This document shows positions 49,040-63,800 of a stretch of 64,000 nucleotides of DNA, in pieces (position 1 is the stretch's first letter; the number at the start of each line of letters is the position of its first letter). Both the position numbers and the translations under genes were made by a program. The notes under the pieces were generated by a model. It was not told the origin of the DNA, ran no database searches, and saw nothing but the letters and a program-made list of their open reading frames with translations. The stretch is from contig NC_026661.2 in NCBI RefSeq assembly GCF_000004075.3, forward strand, positions 17,574,307 through 17,638,306. The letters run 5' to 3'. Source of the DNA: Cucumis sativus. Its lineage: Eukaryota; Streptophyta; Magnoliopsida; Cucurbitales; Cucurbitaceae.

Positions 49040-49999
49040 ATGAAGGATTTTCCTTCTTGTTTCGGCGAAAATGGTGTTCAAATTGCAGATTCCTCCTCCT
49101 CCTCCTCCTCATCTTCTTCTTCTTCCAGTATCACCAAAGCCGCTCAAAACTTAGTCACCTGCGTCTACCAGTGCAGATTACACAGCCAATTAAGCTTCAT
49201 CGTCTTAACATGGACCAAGCATTTGATGGGACAAGCCCTCTCTCTTCAGATCCAAAATTCCACAAATCAATCCCTCTGTAAACTCGATATCAAGCCATGG
49301 CTGTTCTCCAAGAAGAAAGGTTCTAAGATTTTCGACGTCCATTCCACCAAAATGGAGATACATTGGGACTTAACAAACGCAAAATTCGGCTGTGGACCAG
49401 AACCAGAGGAAGGATTCTTCGTGGCTGTAGTATTCAATCGAGAACTCATATTCTTCATCGGCGATTCACCATCCGAAGCTTCAAAGAAAACGGCGGCTGT
49501 TTCCACCGCAGCGGCGGTGTTTGTGGCGAGGAGAGAACATGTATTCGGGAAGAAATTGTACTCAGCGAAGGCGCAATTCAGCGAGAGAGGGGAAACACAT
49601 AATGTATCGATTGAATGTGATACAAGTGGGGGTTTGAAGGAACCGAGTCTGGTGATACGAATTGATAGCAAAACGGCGATGCAGATCAAGAGGTTGAAAT
49701 GGAAATTTAGAGGAAATGATAGGATTGTGGTGGATGGAATTCCAGTAGAGGTGATGTGGGATGTGCATAATTGGTTGTTTGGGAATTCTGGTGCTCTCAG
49801 TAGTGCTGTGTTCATGTTTCAAACACACAAGAGTAGTGGAAGCCATACCCAATCATCATCATCATCATCATCATCTCTCTTAAATTCTTCTTCCTCATCT
49901 TCTTCATCTTCTTCTTCATATTGTCAACAACAGATTAAGGATTCAAAGTTGCAAGGTTTAGATTTCTCCTTGATTTTATATGCTTGGAGGAATGAATGA
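49040..49999 (+). CDS. DUF868 family protein
   Basis: Intronless, 319 residues, of the plant DUF868 family, whose function is unknown. Recognised from the N-terminal AAQNLVTCVYQCRLHSQLSF, then LTWTKHLMGQALSLQI, KPWLFSKKKGSKIF, IHWDLTNAKFGCGPEPEEGF, LKWKFRGNDRIVVDGIPVEV, MWDVHNWLFG and the C-terminal GFSLILYAWRNE-type ending (here LDFSLILYAWRNE). The length is typical. Two serine tracts, residues 18-30 and about 277-300, come from TCC/TCT/TCA repeats and lie outside conserved blocks. There is no signal peptide or membrane segment. The ATG is the first in the transcript predicted from the TATA box. The several antisense and alternate-frame ORFs over this gene are shadows. Family firm, role unknown. 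Confidence 0.95.
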   Translation: MKDFPSCFGENGVQIADSSSSSSSSSSSSSITKAAQNLVTCVYQCRLHSQLSFIVLTWTKHLMGQALSLQIQNSTNQSLCKLDIKPWLFSKKKGSKIFDVHSTKMEIHWDLTNAKFGCGPEPEEGFFVAVVFNRELIFFIGDSPSEASKKTAAVSTAAAVFVARREHVFGKKLYSAKAQFSERGETHNVSIECDTSGGLKEPSLVIRIDSKTAMQIKRLKWKFRGNDRIVVDGIPVEVMWDVHNWLFGNSGALSSAVFMFQTHKSSGSHTQSSSSSSSSLLNSSSSSSSSSSSYCQQQIKDSKLQGLDFSLILYAWRNE

Positions 50000-52900
50000 A
50001 TACAGAAAATAGTTTTATCAATCACTGATAAACAAAGTGATTTTTTTAAAAAAATTATTATCTTTTTTAGGGTTATAAATTGTTTGTACACCTTAATTAA
50101 ATGGTGTGTGTTTGTGTTATAGTTCTCATTAAATTTTCATTGATTCCATACATATATGATATCAAAATTTGCATACTCTTTATTCTAATTTGGGTTTAAA
50201 TTGCATAACAAAAGTGCATCTTAACCCACATTTTCACACCTTTTACTTTTTAATTTTAAATTTTAGGTTTGCCTTATTCCCTACACATCTCTATGAAAAT
50301 CAGAATAATTTTGAAAAATAGCACGATGGCAGTGTATAGATTTGAATTTCGAACTTTTTAGTTAAGTTATATTTTATACCGGTTGAATTATGTTGAGTGA
50401 TGCTTCCTAATTTAATAGCACCGACAACAACTTTGAGAGTAAGTTCTTTTTTTTTCTCATCTCAAGCTCACTCAAAGTTTGAATCGTTAAAAGATTTTAT
50501 TATATGTTGTAAATATTTTGTTTATGAGTGTCTATCAGTATTTATTATTTATGTTTATGAGTGTCTATCAATATTTTGTTTATGGTTGAATTATGTTTAT
50601 GAGTGTCTATCCGTATTTATTATTTATAGAATTTAAATATTTTATTATATGTTGTAAATATTTTGTCAAATTTACTACTTTTTATAATTTCTCGAAAAAA
50701 AAAATTCTAAACTTTTTAAACTTTTGACAAATTTAGAAATTCTTTCAGATAAAGATACAATCAATATCAAGAAGAGCTTAGAAAAATCACATTTAAAGGT
50801 TTTTTTTTCTCATAAACATTAAAGAGCCTGAAAGGTGAGCGAGAAATATTTTTTAGAGCAAAAACGTTTGTATTGGATTTGCTTTCAAAACGAAAGAAAC
50901 AATAATCTAGTTTATCTACGTTAGTCCATTAGACCATTTTCAATATTGATCAATGTAGTCTCTCAAAAATAGAAAAGAATAATACTTTGATTATGTATTT
51001 GGAAAAGATTTCAACAATTTTGTAATTTAAAATAATTTCCAAAACAATTTGTACTTGGTTGTGAAATAAAATTTTCAACATAATTGTCTCTAATCTTTTT
51101 GTACAAATTCCTTCAACATGAAGCTTTGACTTCACATTGATGTTGCTTAAAATCAACATGTAGTATCCTAAAAATTTAAAAACACAGAGTATTCGCTTTA
51201 AGAAACTATAAATTTTTAATTTGCCTAAGTGAGAACTCGTTTTTTTTGTTAAAATAAATAAATGAGTATGTAGTGGTAAATTAAAAAAAAAGAATAAATC
51301 ATAAAGCTTAAATGAGTATTTTTTTTTCTTTATATACCATGTTGTTTATTGTTACATTTCCAACATTTAAATTATTATAATATTGAACTTTTTGATCAAA
51401 TTTTTAAAATGCCCATTTTAAAAACGGTACCATATAAAAAGTTAAAGATTTATTTGGCAAAAAAAAAATGTTAAAATTTTATTAAACTTATTTAATATTT
51501 AAAATTTTATTATAAATGAAAATAAGAAAATTTGCTTGCTTCAATAATTTAAATTGGATATATTTTGTTGGTTTGAATGACAACAATTTCACAAACTAAC
51601 GAGAATAAGAAAAATTGTTTTAGATAACGAAATTGAAAATACTTACGAATAGAAGAAAATTTTACTTTAAAAGATAGATTGCAATAAATCTATATTGAAA
51701 TTTAGCAGGTAGAAAATAATTTTTTTTATTATATATGTAAATAAGAAGCTAATTTTATTGTATTCTAAAACGTCTATAATAATGATAATTCAAACCTAAT
51801 TATCATAATATAATAGTTTTATGAACCATACCTATTTCATTACCTCCTACAGTGTAAACTCAATCCAACCAAATTTTCTTAATCTAATCCATATGTCAAT
51901 TGGGCTTTAATTTTGATGCAAAGGCTCACTCCATTCTAATGAACGACGGAGTCCGCCACCCTATGCGGTAGTTAAACGGCCAACAACCACTTCATAAAAG
52001 AGAAATTTTAGTGGGCTACCTAAAATAACAAAAACAAAGCTCTTTTCATCAATCACCCCTAATCATTTTTTCCCAACTAACCTTCTTCTAAAACTCACAC
52101 CAATTTTAATTTAATAATAAATATAAAAATTATATATGATCCTAATCGAAATTATCTATTATTTAAGCATGTTTTGAAAAACAAATTTTAACTCAAATTT
52201 GGTAAAAGAAAATATTTAAAAACTTGGTTGTATTTTTAGATGGTGACTAAAACTTCTTTAAGAAATTGAAAAAAATAAATTTAATTTGAAAATGTTAGAA
52301 AATAAAATAAAGTTTTGGTTTTAAAAACTTATTTGATTTTTTAAGGCAATGACATAAAATAAAAGATAGATCAACAAATTCATAAAATAGAATAGGTGTT
52401 TTTAGTATTTGAAAAATAAACTTTCAATAAAAATAAACAAGAGAAAATCTAGCAGGTTTAAAATATAGAGAAAATTCATTCATATAGTAAAGTAAAGATA
52501 GGTTGTTTTCTCTAAAAAGAAGACTGACTATAGTCTATATGCATGAGGAAATGTTATCCTATAGTATGTCCTATCCTATTTTAGAACCAAAAATATGAGC
52601 CAAGTTTGTAATACCACGCTCTTATTAAACTTCTAAAAACTTCCAAGTTTGTAAATAACATAGAATCATTTATTAGGTGAATATTATACTTAGAAAAGTT
52701 ATTTGTAAGCATTCCTAATTTCTTCAAATAACAAGTACTGCCCAATTTCTGTCTGATTCTGGGCTAAGAATGAATTAAAATTACAACTTTATTATAGCTT
52801 TGTTGTTTTTCCTCTACAAATACAATTAATACTAAGCATATGAAACTCTTTACCTGTGTGTCTTTAGTCTTCGTATATACAACTGCCAGTGAAATTGATC

Positions 52901-53048
52901 AGCGATGCCCAGTTGTTGTCCAGTACACGACGAAAACATTATTCAGCATCAAATTCACATGAAAACGAACCTTCTCTATTGGTTTTAGTTTTGTTTCTTT
53001 AACTTGCCTCGGAAGTTAGATATGCAAAGATGATGAAAAATATGGATG
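50000..53048. other. Gene-free AT-rich interval
   Basis: No gene seen apart from UTR sequence at the ends. It holds a nested repeat at 50.5 kb; around 51.94-52.02 kb a short GC-richer patch (GGAGTCCGCCACCC) has no identifiable content. Confidence 0.5.
50494..50666. repeat. Nested direct repeats
   Basis: TTTATGAGTGTCTATC occurs three times (about 50520, 50550 and 50598), and the block is flanked by two copies of TTATTATATGTTGTAAATAT (about 50497 and 50642). Tandem expansion within AT-rich DNA. Confidence 0.8.
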
Positions 53049-55534
<2,486 letters not shown>

Positions 55535-55559
55535 TTATAAGCATTATTTTTGGTGTCTT

Positions 55560-57819
55560 CCAACTATTTGGATTGATTAGCAAAATAATTTTTATTTCTA
55601 TATATAAGTAATTTTTTATGTTTAGGGTGGAGTCATTTCCCAATTAATTTTATTTATTTACTTTTTCAAATTTTAAATTTATTAATCTTGTTAAATTCAT
55701 TTGGTATGTTTAAAATTTTTTGTCACATATTATTTATTTTCTATCAAAATTTAATGAAAATATTTTTTATGTTTTTATTAATTAACTAACAAAACTGACA
55801 AATCGAAAACTCAATTGATCAATTTGGTTAGAAATGACCACCAAGATCGATTTGCCTATTTCCATACCAACTTGTAGTTAACCAGAAAACACTCCGACTA
55901 ACAGTTGGATCACCTTAATATGTAGTAATTGTAAAAATAACAATAAAGAGTATAAAAGAATTGTAAATATAGTTAAATCCTTTGACAATCTTGTATACTT
56001 ATGTGGCTATAAGCCAAATAAATTGATAGAACTCTCATAAACTATTTTACAAATCTAAAAAAAATATATTATTACATATAACTACTTTCAATCTAATTAC
56101 TATAACTAATTTTTTTTACAAAAGTTTTAAAGATTCAAACCAAATTTAAAAATTTATATTTAATACTTTTTTAAAAAACTGAGTCATTTCCGTTCGAGAT
56201 AAGAAATATAATTCTTATATGCAAGATATAAACAAAAACAAGTTTTTAAAACTATACTTTTTAGTTTCCAACATTTAGCTTCATTTTCTAAGACATGGTA
56301 GAAGTCCCAAATCTACAACAAATTATTAACCCCAAGTAATACAATTATTTTTCTAAACAAATCTAGATTTTAATTGCACTCAATAAAAATAAATTAAAGA
56401 TTTACGTAAATCAAACATAGATATAATCAATATAATCAATGTCTTTCGTAATATTGTTTAAAAATAAACACAACTCAATTAAGAATTTAAATAATTATTT
56501 TTGTTCACAAAAGATCTATCCACGTCGATATCTCATGAATATATCTATAAGACTAAAATTTTGAATTGGTATCAACAATCTTGCGATTCCATAATCAAAT
56601 AATCAAAGAAGAAAAAGGCAGACCAAACCACCTTAGCAAGAATTGCACTTTTCTTAAACAAAATGATACAAGAAAAGAACGTCATAACTACATTCCTCAG
56701 ACGATGCTATAATTTGAACAGCTGATGCATACAAATACAAAATATTATCAATTAGTACAGTAACTTCTAACTCCTATTGATTTAGATCAAGGATAAATGG
56801 CACTACAAAAGCAATGGTACAACAAAATTTACATTCATGGCAGATTAGCATCATCATTAGGAACTAGAGAGCTCTCTACGAAACGACGATGACAATGATA
56901 TGTGATGATCTACAACAACATAATAACGAGTGAAAGGGGATAGAATACCTAAATCTCCACTCTTCTCTCCTCTTATTCTTGTATTTTCCTCTGCTAGAGA
57001 AAGGGTTGGAAGGAAGGAAGCTAGTTGGGATATTATAGCTGTTGGTTGTGTCTCAGTATATATATAAATGGGGAATGTCAAGCAACCAGGCTACTAATTC
57101 AAAAATTTTCAGTCTTTGGTAAAGATCCAAACACCGAATCACTCATGCCGCCCACCCGCAGATTGTAACTTCAAACCATCCTCCCTACAGAAAAAACTAT
57201 CATTAGTTATAGAATATAAATAAAATCAAAAGTTTGATGGTTGTATTTGATCTCTAAACTTTGAGAATTTGTGATGATGCCCTATGATCTTTATGATATT
57301 ATGTACTCCCAACGGTTGATATCGTTAACTAAACAATGCGACGACATATAACATGTTTATTTGTAACATCGAACAAACTGGCATGTATACAACAAATGGC
57401 AGAATGGAATTTATGGTGGGAGAAAATGAGATGGCTTTAAGCATCACTTCGTATAACAAAAAGTAAGTTTATAGACTATGTCAACTTATTTTGTTTCAGT
57501 GGCCACATTCTTTTGCTATCAATCTATCAAAATTGTGGCAACACCAAATCACTGAATCCAAGTTAAATGGGTGTTTGGAGAGCAATGTTGGGTGGGGAGG
57601 AGTGGAGACCGAGACTCCACTCCTTTTTTGGGCCTAGGAGTTCTTAAACCCCCCGCAGTGAACCCAAACCCAAACTAGAATTACAGATGCTTTATGGACA
57701 AATCCCATTTTACTATAACTATATTTGTGTCTATGCATTTGGGAGAATGGAGAAGAGAGTATCTTTACCGATTTCATTTGGTTGCTGCAACTACCAGCGT
57801 GTGCTTAAAACTTTTCCTC
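55560..57819. other. Interval between WDR5-like and SKIP17-like genes
   Basis: Left part AT-rich and empty. Between 56.8 and 57.16 kb the sequence is less AT-rich, with a TATATATATAAA box at about 57055-57067 readable leftward and a 27-codon ORF (56857-56774, starting MMMLICHECK). No family recognised. A short hAT-like repeat candidate lies at 57.57-57.68 kb. Confidence 0.4.
57570..57680. mobile_element. Possible small hAT-like MITE
   Basis: The left end GGGTGTTTGGAGAGCAATG and the complement of the right end (GGGTTTGGGTTCACTG) are roughly similar, and the interior is GC-richer with a short palindromic GGAGTGGAGACC/GAGACTCCACTCC. GGGTGTTTGG starts are frequent in hAT-type MITEs. No clear 8-base target duplication was found. 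Confidence 0.25.
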
Positions 57820-60800
57820 CTATAGAGCAAGATAATCCACCTCATCTGAGCTCTCCTCAAATATTACATAGCCGGCATCTCGACCATCCTCATTTCCACT
57901 ACCTTGATCGCTATTATAGCTGCTTTCTGAAGAACTTATAAACATCGAATCAGATGTGTCGCTACTCAGCTGTGTTGGCAGACTAGTGTCACTGTTGACT
58001 TCGCTTTCCAGCATTTGTTCAATTTCAAAGTAACTGCAAAGAGATCCCAAAGAAAAACAGAAAAGAAATAACACACTTAGAAGTGCTTTAAGGATTTCAG
58101 TCGTAAAACTTTGAAGGATAGATCATAGTGGCCGGAATAAGAATGGAAAAGTAGAAGGGACTGTTGATTCATAATAATATGGAAGAGGAAAATTACAAGG
58201 AGTTTTTATGCCTTTATTCGACTCCTTATTCTACATACACTGTTCACATAATCTACCTAATCCCGGTCCCACCAACTCACACTTGACGATAACAAAAACA
58301 AACTAACCAATTAGCGTGACTACTAGACCCTCAAATCATAACATTATTCCACCTCTAAAGGCTAAAACACATCTTGTTGTTGCTCTAGTACAACACTAAA
58401 AGCAAAGAAGCCATAGTTTGACGATACCAATGTCCCATTATCCATACCGTAGAACGCACCCCAAAGTCAACATCTAGTGACAAAAAAATCCAAAGCGTAT
58501 ATCAGTATACCTTCGTACACATTCCTTCAAAATACTTTTACTGGTGTAGGGTCCCTCTCCATACCTCTAAAACCTCTAAAACCTCTGTTACTTATACACC
58601 TCCACAACTCTAGATACTCATCCCTTAGCCCACCAAAAAAATGTATCAGTAAAACCTAGCTGCTAGATTCATTAAAATTTCTTCTCTCTGAAATTCAGAA
58701 GCATGTCAAAAGAATTCTGAAATTTAGTTTTGGTTAAGCTTAATCTTATTGGTGCTCTTGTTTGATATTTTGTTAGGTTTCTCTTGTTAGTTTCACTTTC
58801 TGGTTTCTTTCTCCTCCAATGGGAGATTGCAACCTGAACAAAAAATATAAAGAAAACAAGAGTTTGTAAATAATAAAAACTCAGCTCTCTACCAAAACAT
58901 TAACAAAATTTGCCTTGACCCAATTCCACTTCCTCTATATAAATCTGCGTAGTTGTAACAAACTCAGCCAATAATCATGACTATTATACCTTCAATGACA
59001 ATCCTAACCAGTGATTACCTTCCTTCCGATGGAAAATCAGCCAGTAAGCATACATCAGGCCTTTCCTTCACTACTTGCTCAATTGGAATGATACTGTCCA
59101 TTAAAATAGTAAATAAGAACTAGTTGATAGAATCTTAGTGTATTGTAGAAAGAAACCTAGGTCAATATTTTCTTAAATAACAGGATGAAGATAAATAAAT
59201 AGTTAAAACTATAACCAAAAAATGGGATGAAAGTTGACGTTGAGTGGAATATCCAAACAAATATTGAGCCTTATAGTAAGATTTTTTCAATGAAATATCA
59301 CCTTGAATTGTAGCATCTCTCATACCAATCATCCTCAGATGCCAACCCTTCCCTATTGGATATATCCTGTTTAATGAATATGGTATCATTCAATTAAATG
59401 TTCAAAATGAACCTTTAACCAGATATTCAGAAGAAAATGATTGTCAATTTCCATCAAACTCACTAGATGTCGAAGAAACTTGAAATCTCCAGCAAGTAAT
59501 GATGTCATAAAACGAGCAACTTCCATCTGCATGTGAAAAAATTATTAGCCTACAAGCAATCTTTGGAAATAAGGTATCAAAACAATACACGATCCTGACC
59601 TCTTTGAGATGCATACAGTCTCTTAAAATCAAGACCTCCAATAAATTACCACCTATATTGTTGCCAAGGTTTCTGAGGAAAACATAGACGGCCTTCTTAA
59701 TTATCCATTGCATAAAAAAAATGTTATAGATAGGCCAATAACAACAGTTACCTAAGAAAACTTCCAGTAATTGAGTAAGATGTTGAAAAATCAACATATT
59801 TCAACCTTCGAAGTCCCTGGATAAGTTTTCAAAGCAATAATTTCACTAAGATTAAAAAATTCCGTGGAATTACACAAGATAAGAGTATCCGAGACAACCA
59901 CTACCAGCAATGACCAAAAAGATCATGAAAGAAACAATTCACACAAGCAAATCAGCTACACATAATGTTGTTTTTTAGATGACAATGACACAAGGAACCT
60001 CTAGTTAAGAATTCCAATTGACTATTGGGCTCCGAGAGTGGTGCCGTTTCTCCAATTAGTTTCCACTGTCCAAGGCTCCAAGTTTGTAAGGAACAGGGGT
60101 CTCCTGGTCCAGATTTAATTAAGGAGATTTGGAAAGCTAAAGTTCCTAAGATGGTGAAAGTTTTCCTTAAGAGATGTTGCTCAAATCAGCTAAGAACCTG
60201 AAATAGAGTTCAAAGAAGGTTTCCCCATTGTGCTCTCTACCCTAACTGGAGTGACCTTAGTCTAAACGTAAAAACCTTATTCTTTGTTCCTTCCATTTCT
60301 CTAGAAAGAAATAATTTAAGTGATATGGTGAACGTGATTACAAAAGAAGGGGATAACTAAAAGATATAAACACAATATTTCTAACATTTTTAAAGATCTA
60401 GGCATAAAAATATTGATTTTTTAAATGAATATGCACTTTTGTGCCAATTTGAAAATAATTATTTTTTCTCGCCATTCAAGGTTCTTTTCTCTTTCAGAAC
60501 CCCCACAACAGAACATATTCCAAGTATGATAAGAGAAGGAGAAGACGGGATGTGTCTTGTTGAAGAATCCGCCAACAATAGAAAATAAGTCCAGTTACGA
60601 TAATAGCTAAGTGAGTGGATGCAAGCAAGCAAAAATACCACAAGTTATTGTCAGGACTTGGAACTTCAAGTAAATTGCAACTATCCTATGAGATGGAACA
60701 CAAAATAATTCTAGTAAATATATAAAGCTATATGTATATATAGTACGACCTTACTTGAACAGGATCTGTTCTATAGGTTGTATATTAGTGTCCTTGAGTT

Positions 60801-63800
60801 CTAAAAATAAAGCTATATATATAGTAGGTAAATCAAAAGCAAAAGAGCTTATCTAGATTACCTATTATATTCAACTAACTAAAGTATGTAAAAAAAATAT
60901 GTTGATATGTTATACATGGCAGCTTCATAGCAATGTCCCAAAATTCAGAATAACTATATGTAGTAGTAGTTAAATACTGTTGCAACATAAGAATTTAAAA
61001 TCAGTAGTGGAAATATTTTATGTATGCATGCATCAGAAAATTCCTTGTAATTGCAGAGAATACCTTAACAAGTATGCGGACTTTATAATCATGGAGTTTA
61101 AATCCCCGAAGGGCTAAAGACACTAAACGAGGACACTTTTGAACTAGATCAACACATGTTGGTGATTTCAAGCTGTCATCTCTGCCTGTCATTTTCAAAA
61201 TAGGAATGAATAAGCAGATGACTACTAAGACTTAAAAGAGAATATCAAATGAGATAGGTAATAAACCTGTTTTTGAGGATTCAAAGAACAAACGTTCGAT
61301 CAGTGGACAGTTTTCAATCACAGACATCAATGTCTGTCTCAACTCCACATGACTGTTCAATGAAGGACGTGGATCATTAACTACAATAAATAAATAGAAG
61401 GAGCAACCCAAAGGAGCAGGCAAAAAACGAAGCAGACAATGAGTTTAATTTCAAGAGAGAGCATCGCCTTCTAAATTTGTTGGCAATTATCATGCCCTTA
61501 ACTGATTGTTAAATCTTAAAGAAAGGACAATACTATCATCCAGTCAAAAGCACCATACACTAAGATAAAGTTATGAACCTATCCAGAAAACATGATTGGT
61601 ATATTTGTTTATTAAAAAGAAAAACAGAATAAGTTCATTGGAGTGGGAAAAAAATAATAATGAATGAAGTTGAAAAATGACAAGAACAAGTATAATTAAT
61701 TGGTGATATCAATAGAAAAGGTGAGACACATCAGGACAAGAGTTGAAGAAATCTTAGTCCTCGATTTTTCCAAAAGGTTGAATCTGAATTACAGTTCACC
61801 ATTAACAACATTTTAAAACAAAAACATTATCTTCCAGCTTAAACTATTAGAAAACCACAAAATTGGTCAACTAAAGAAACTTACAGGCCCACAATTTCCA
61901 GATCAAGGAGAGACGGGCAAGTAGATAATGCAGCACGAAGTGATGGACTATCCATTCTTTCAATGTTGTAGAGATGCAGCGTTTTTAAGAGCATCCTATA
62001 AAATTTAACAGTTCAGAAACAGAACTCCTTTTTCACAATTAGCACATTCTAGACTTCAAAAGTAAGCCCATACCCAGGAGTACTGGCCCCACCCAAAGGG
62101 TTTAAGCATGATCTTGTGAGTACTGATGACTCCTTCCCTTGTCTGGATCTTTTGTCATTCCATGAGAAGCTACTGACATTGTATACCAACGGTTGGCAAG
62201 AACCTGGGGATGAAGTTGGGCCAGGAACTATACCAAGCTTAAGAGATCTGAAATTAATGTGGGGGACATATAAGACAAGTCAATAAAAGCTTAGAAAATT
62301 AAAAATAATACAATTCCAGTGTTTCCTAGCAGAGGGTAAAAGGAATTACAGTTGGAATTGATGATCAATGAACCTAATTCACATGCCTTTGCAGGCACCT
62401 AGAATAGACTTGGTTCATAAATAAAGAAAACTAACGTTATAAAACTAATTATATGGATAAGAAGATTCAGACTTTTTTTTCATTTAACAAGTGAAAATAA
62501 CAGAATTTGGATAGTTATAGTATATATGTAACTATAGGAGCTTATTAGTCTTCTGTCCTTTATTGTAATTTACTAGTCTCTATTTAGAGTTTCCATGTAT
62601 GCCTACATATATTGCATTCTATTGTATAGAATGAGAAGTAAGGAGTTGTTTCATATTTTGCTCTAACTACAGCATGGATAATGCTAGACCACAGAGGGGA
62701 ATAATTTAGCATCTCCCGCAGACACTAACATTACAACAGATGTGGTGTGAGACACAAGATTAAGAAGGATAAAACTCCTTACATCAGCTTAAAGAGTTAG
62801 CTGAACCATCAATACTTGGGTAGTGAATACTAATAGTCAAAATGTCTAATGCAAAATGAATAACTATGTTGGCCGAAAGACAAGATTCAAAAGACCAAAT
62901 CACCAACGAGATTAATCAACTATTCATCCTTCTGTTTCAGATCCTCAATGAACATATTACCTCATTAGAATTCATGTTATCAACATTTGATAATGAACTT
63001 TCAACAGAAAATATCTTACTGAAGGGAGTTTCCAGCTCGGTGAATCATTGTAGAAACGACTGCATTATTAACTCTTGGAGAAACTGTTGTTAAGTCAATG
63101 TTGGAATAGCAGGAAGGATCCATTGCACACTTGTGAAACATCGAACAAGTAGCTGTTGCAAAGCAAAGGCTCTGTGCATCAAGCATGGAAAAAACCTGAA
63201 AATCCACAGTTCGTCATCATCCACTCCAGCAAAACCCATCATTTTTTAATCAACTGTTATGGATGTTGGAACACAGCATGGAACCAACCATAAATAACAG
63301 GATGATGAGCTGAAGAGGTGGAAGCTGGTAACAATGATTCCCGAGCTCGAAATAAACGAATTATAAGCTATACACTATCTGTCTTGAAGACTCTCAACCA
63401 AACCGCCTGATTACGTCCATACAAAAATATGAACTAAAATATGCAGGTTTTCTCAATCCTATTGCCAATGAACAGATACAACTAGGGCTAGGAAAATTCT
63501 ATTCTCAACCATCACCAAACTAACATCTCACTCTCAAAAACATAGCTGACTACAATCTTACTTCAAATTCGCTCAAATTTCAACTGAAGGCACTACAATT
63601 TCATTACATTCAGCATCCAACACAACTAAACCAAACAAAGGAAAACACCAAATCCAATACTCAATAACAGGAACACTCATTTCCAAAACTCAACAAATCC
63701 CAAACAATTCCGAAGCTAAAATAAAAATTCAAAAAGTTATAAAAAAAAACATTTAAAAAACTTCATAACATACTTTGATGGTGAGGTCAGGAGGAAGAGC

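Noticed and set aside
49267..49815. 182-codon ORF antisense to the DUF868 gene
   Set aside because: It is a shadow of the conserved DUF868 core with no family resemblance of its own.
61377..61423. Extension of SKIP17-like exon 5 to the TTGTAG acceptor
   Set aside because: Joining it to exon 4 gives an in-frame TAA at once; the inner acceptor preserves phase and the leucine-rich pattern.
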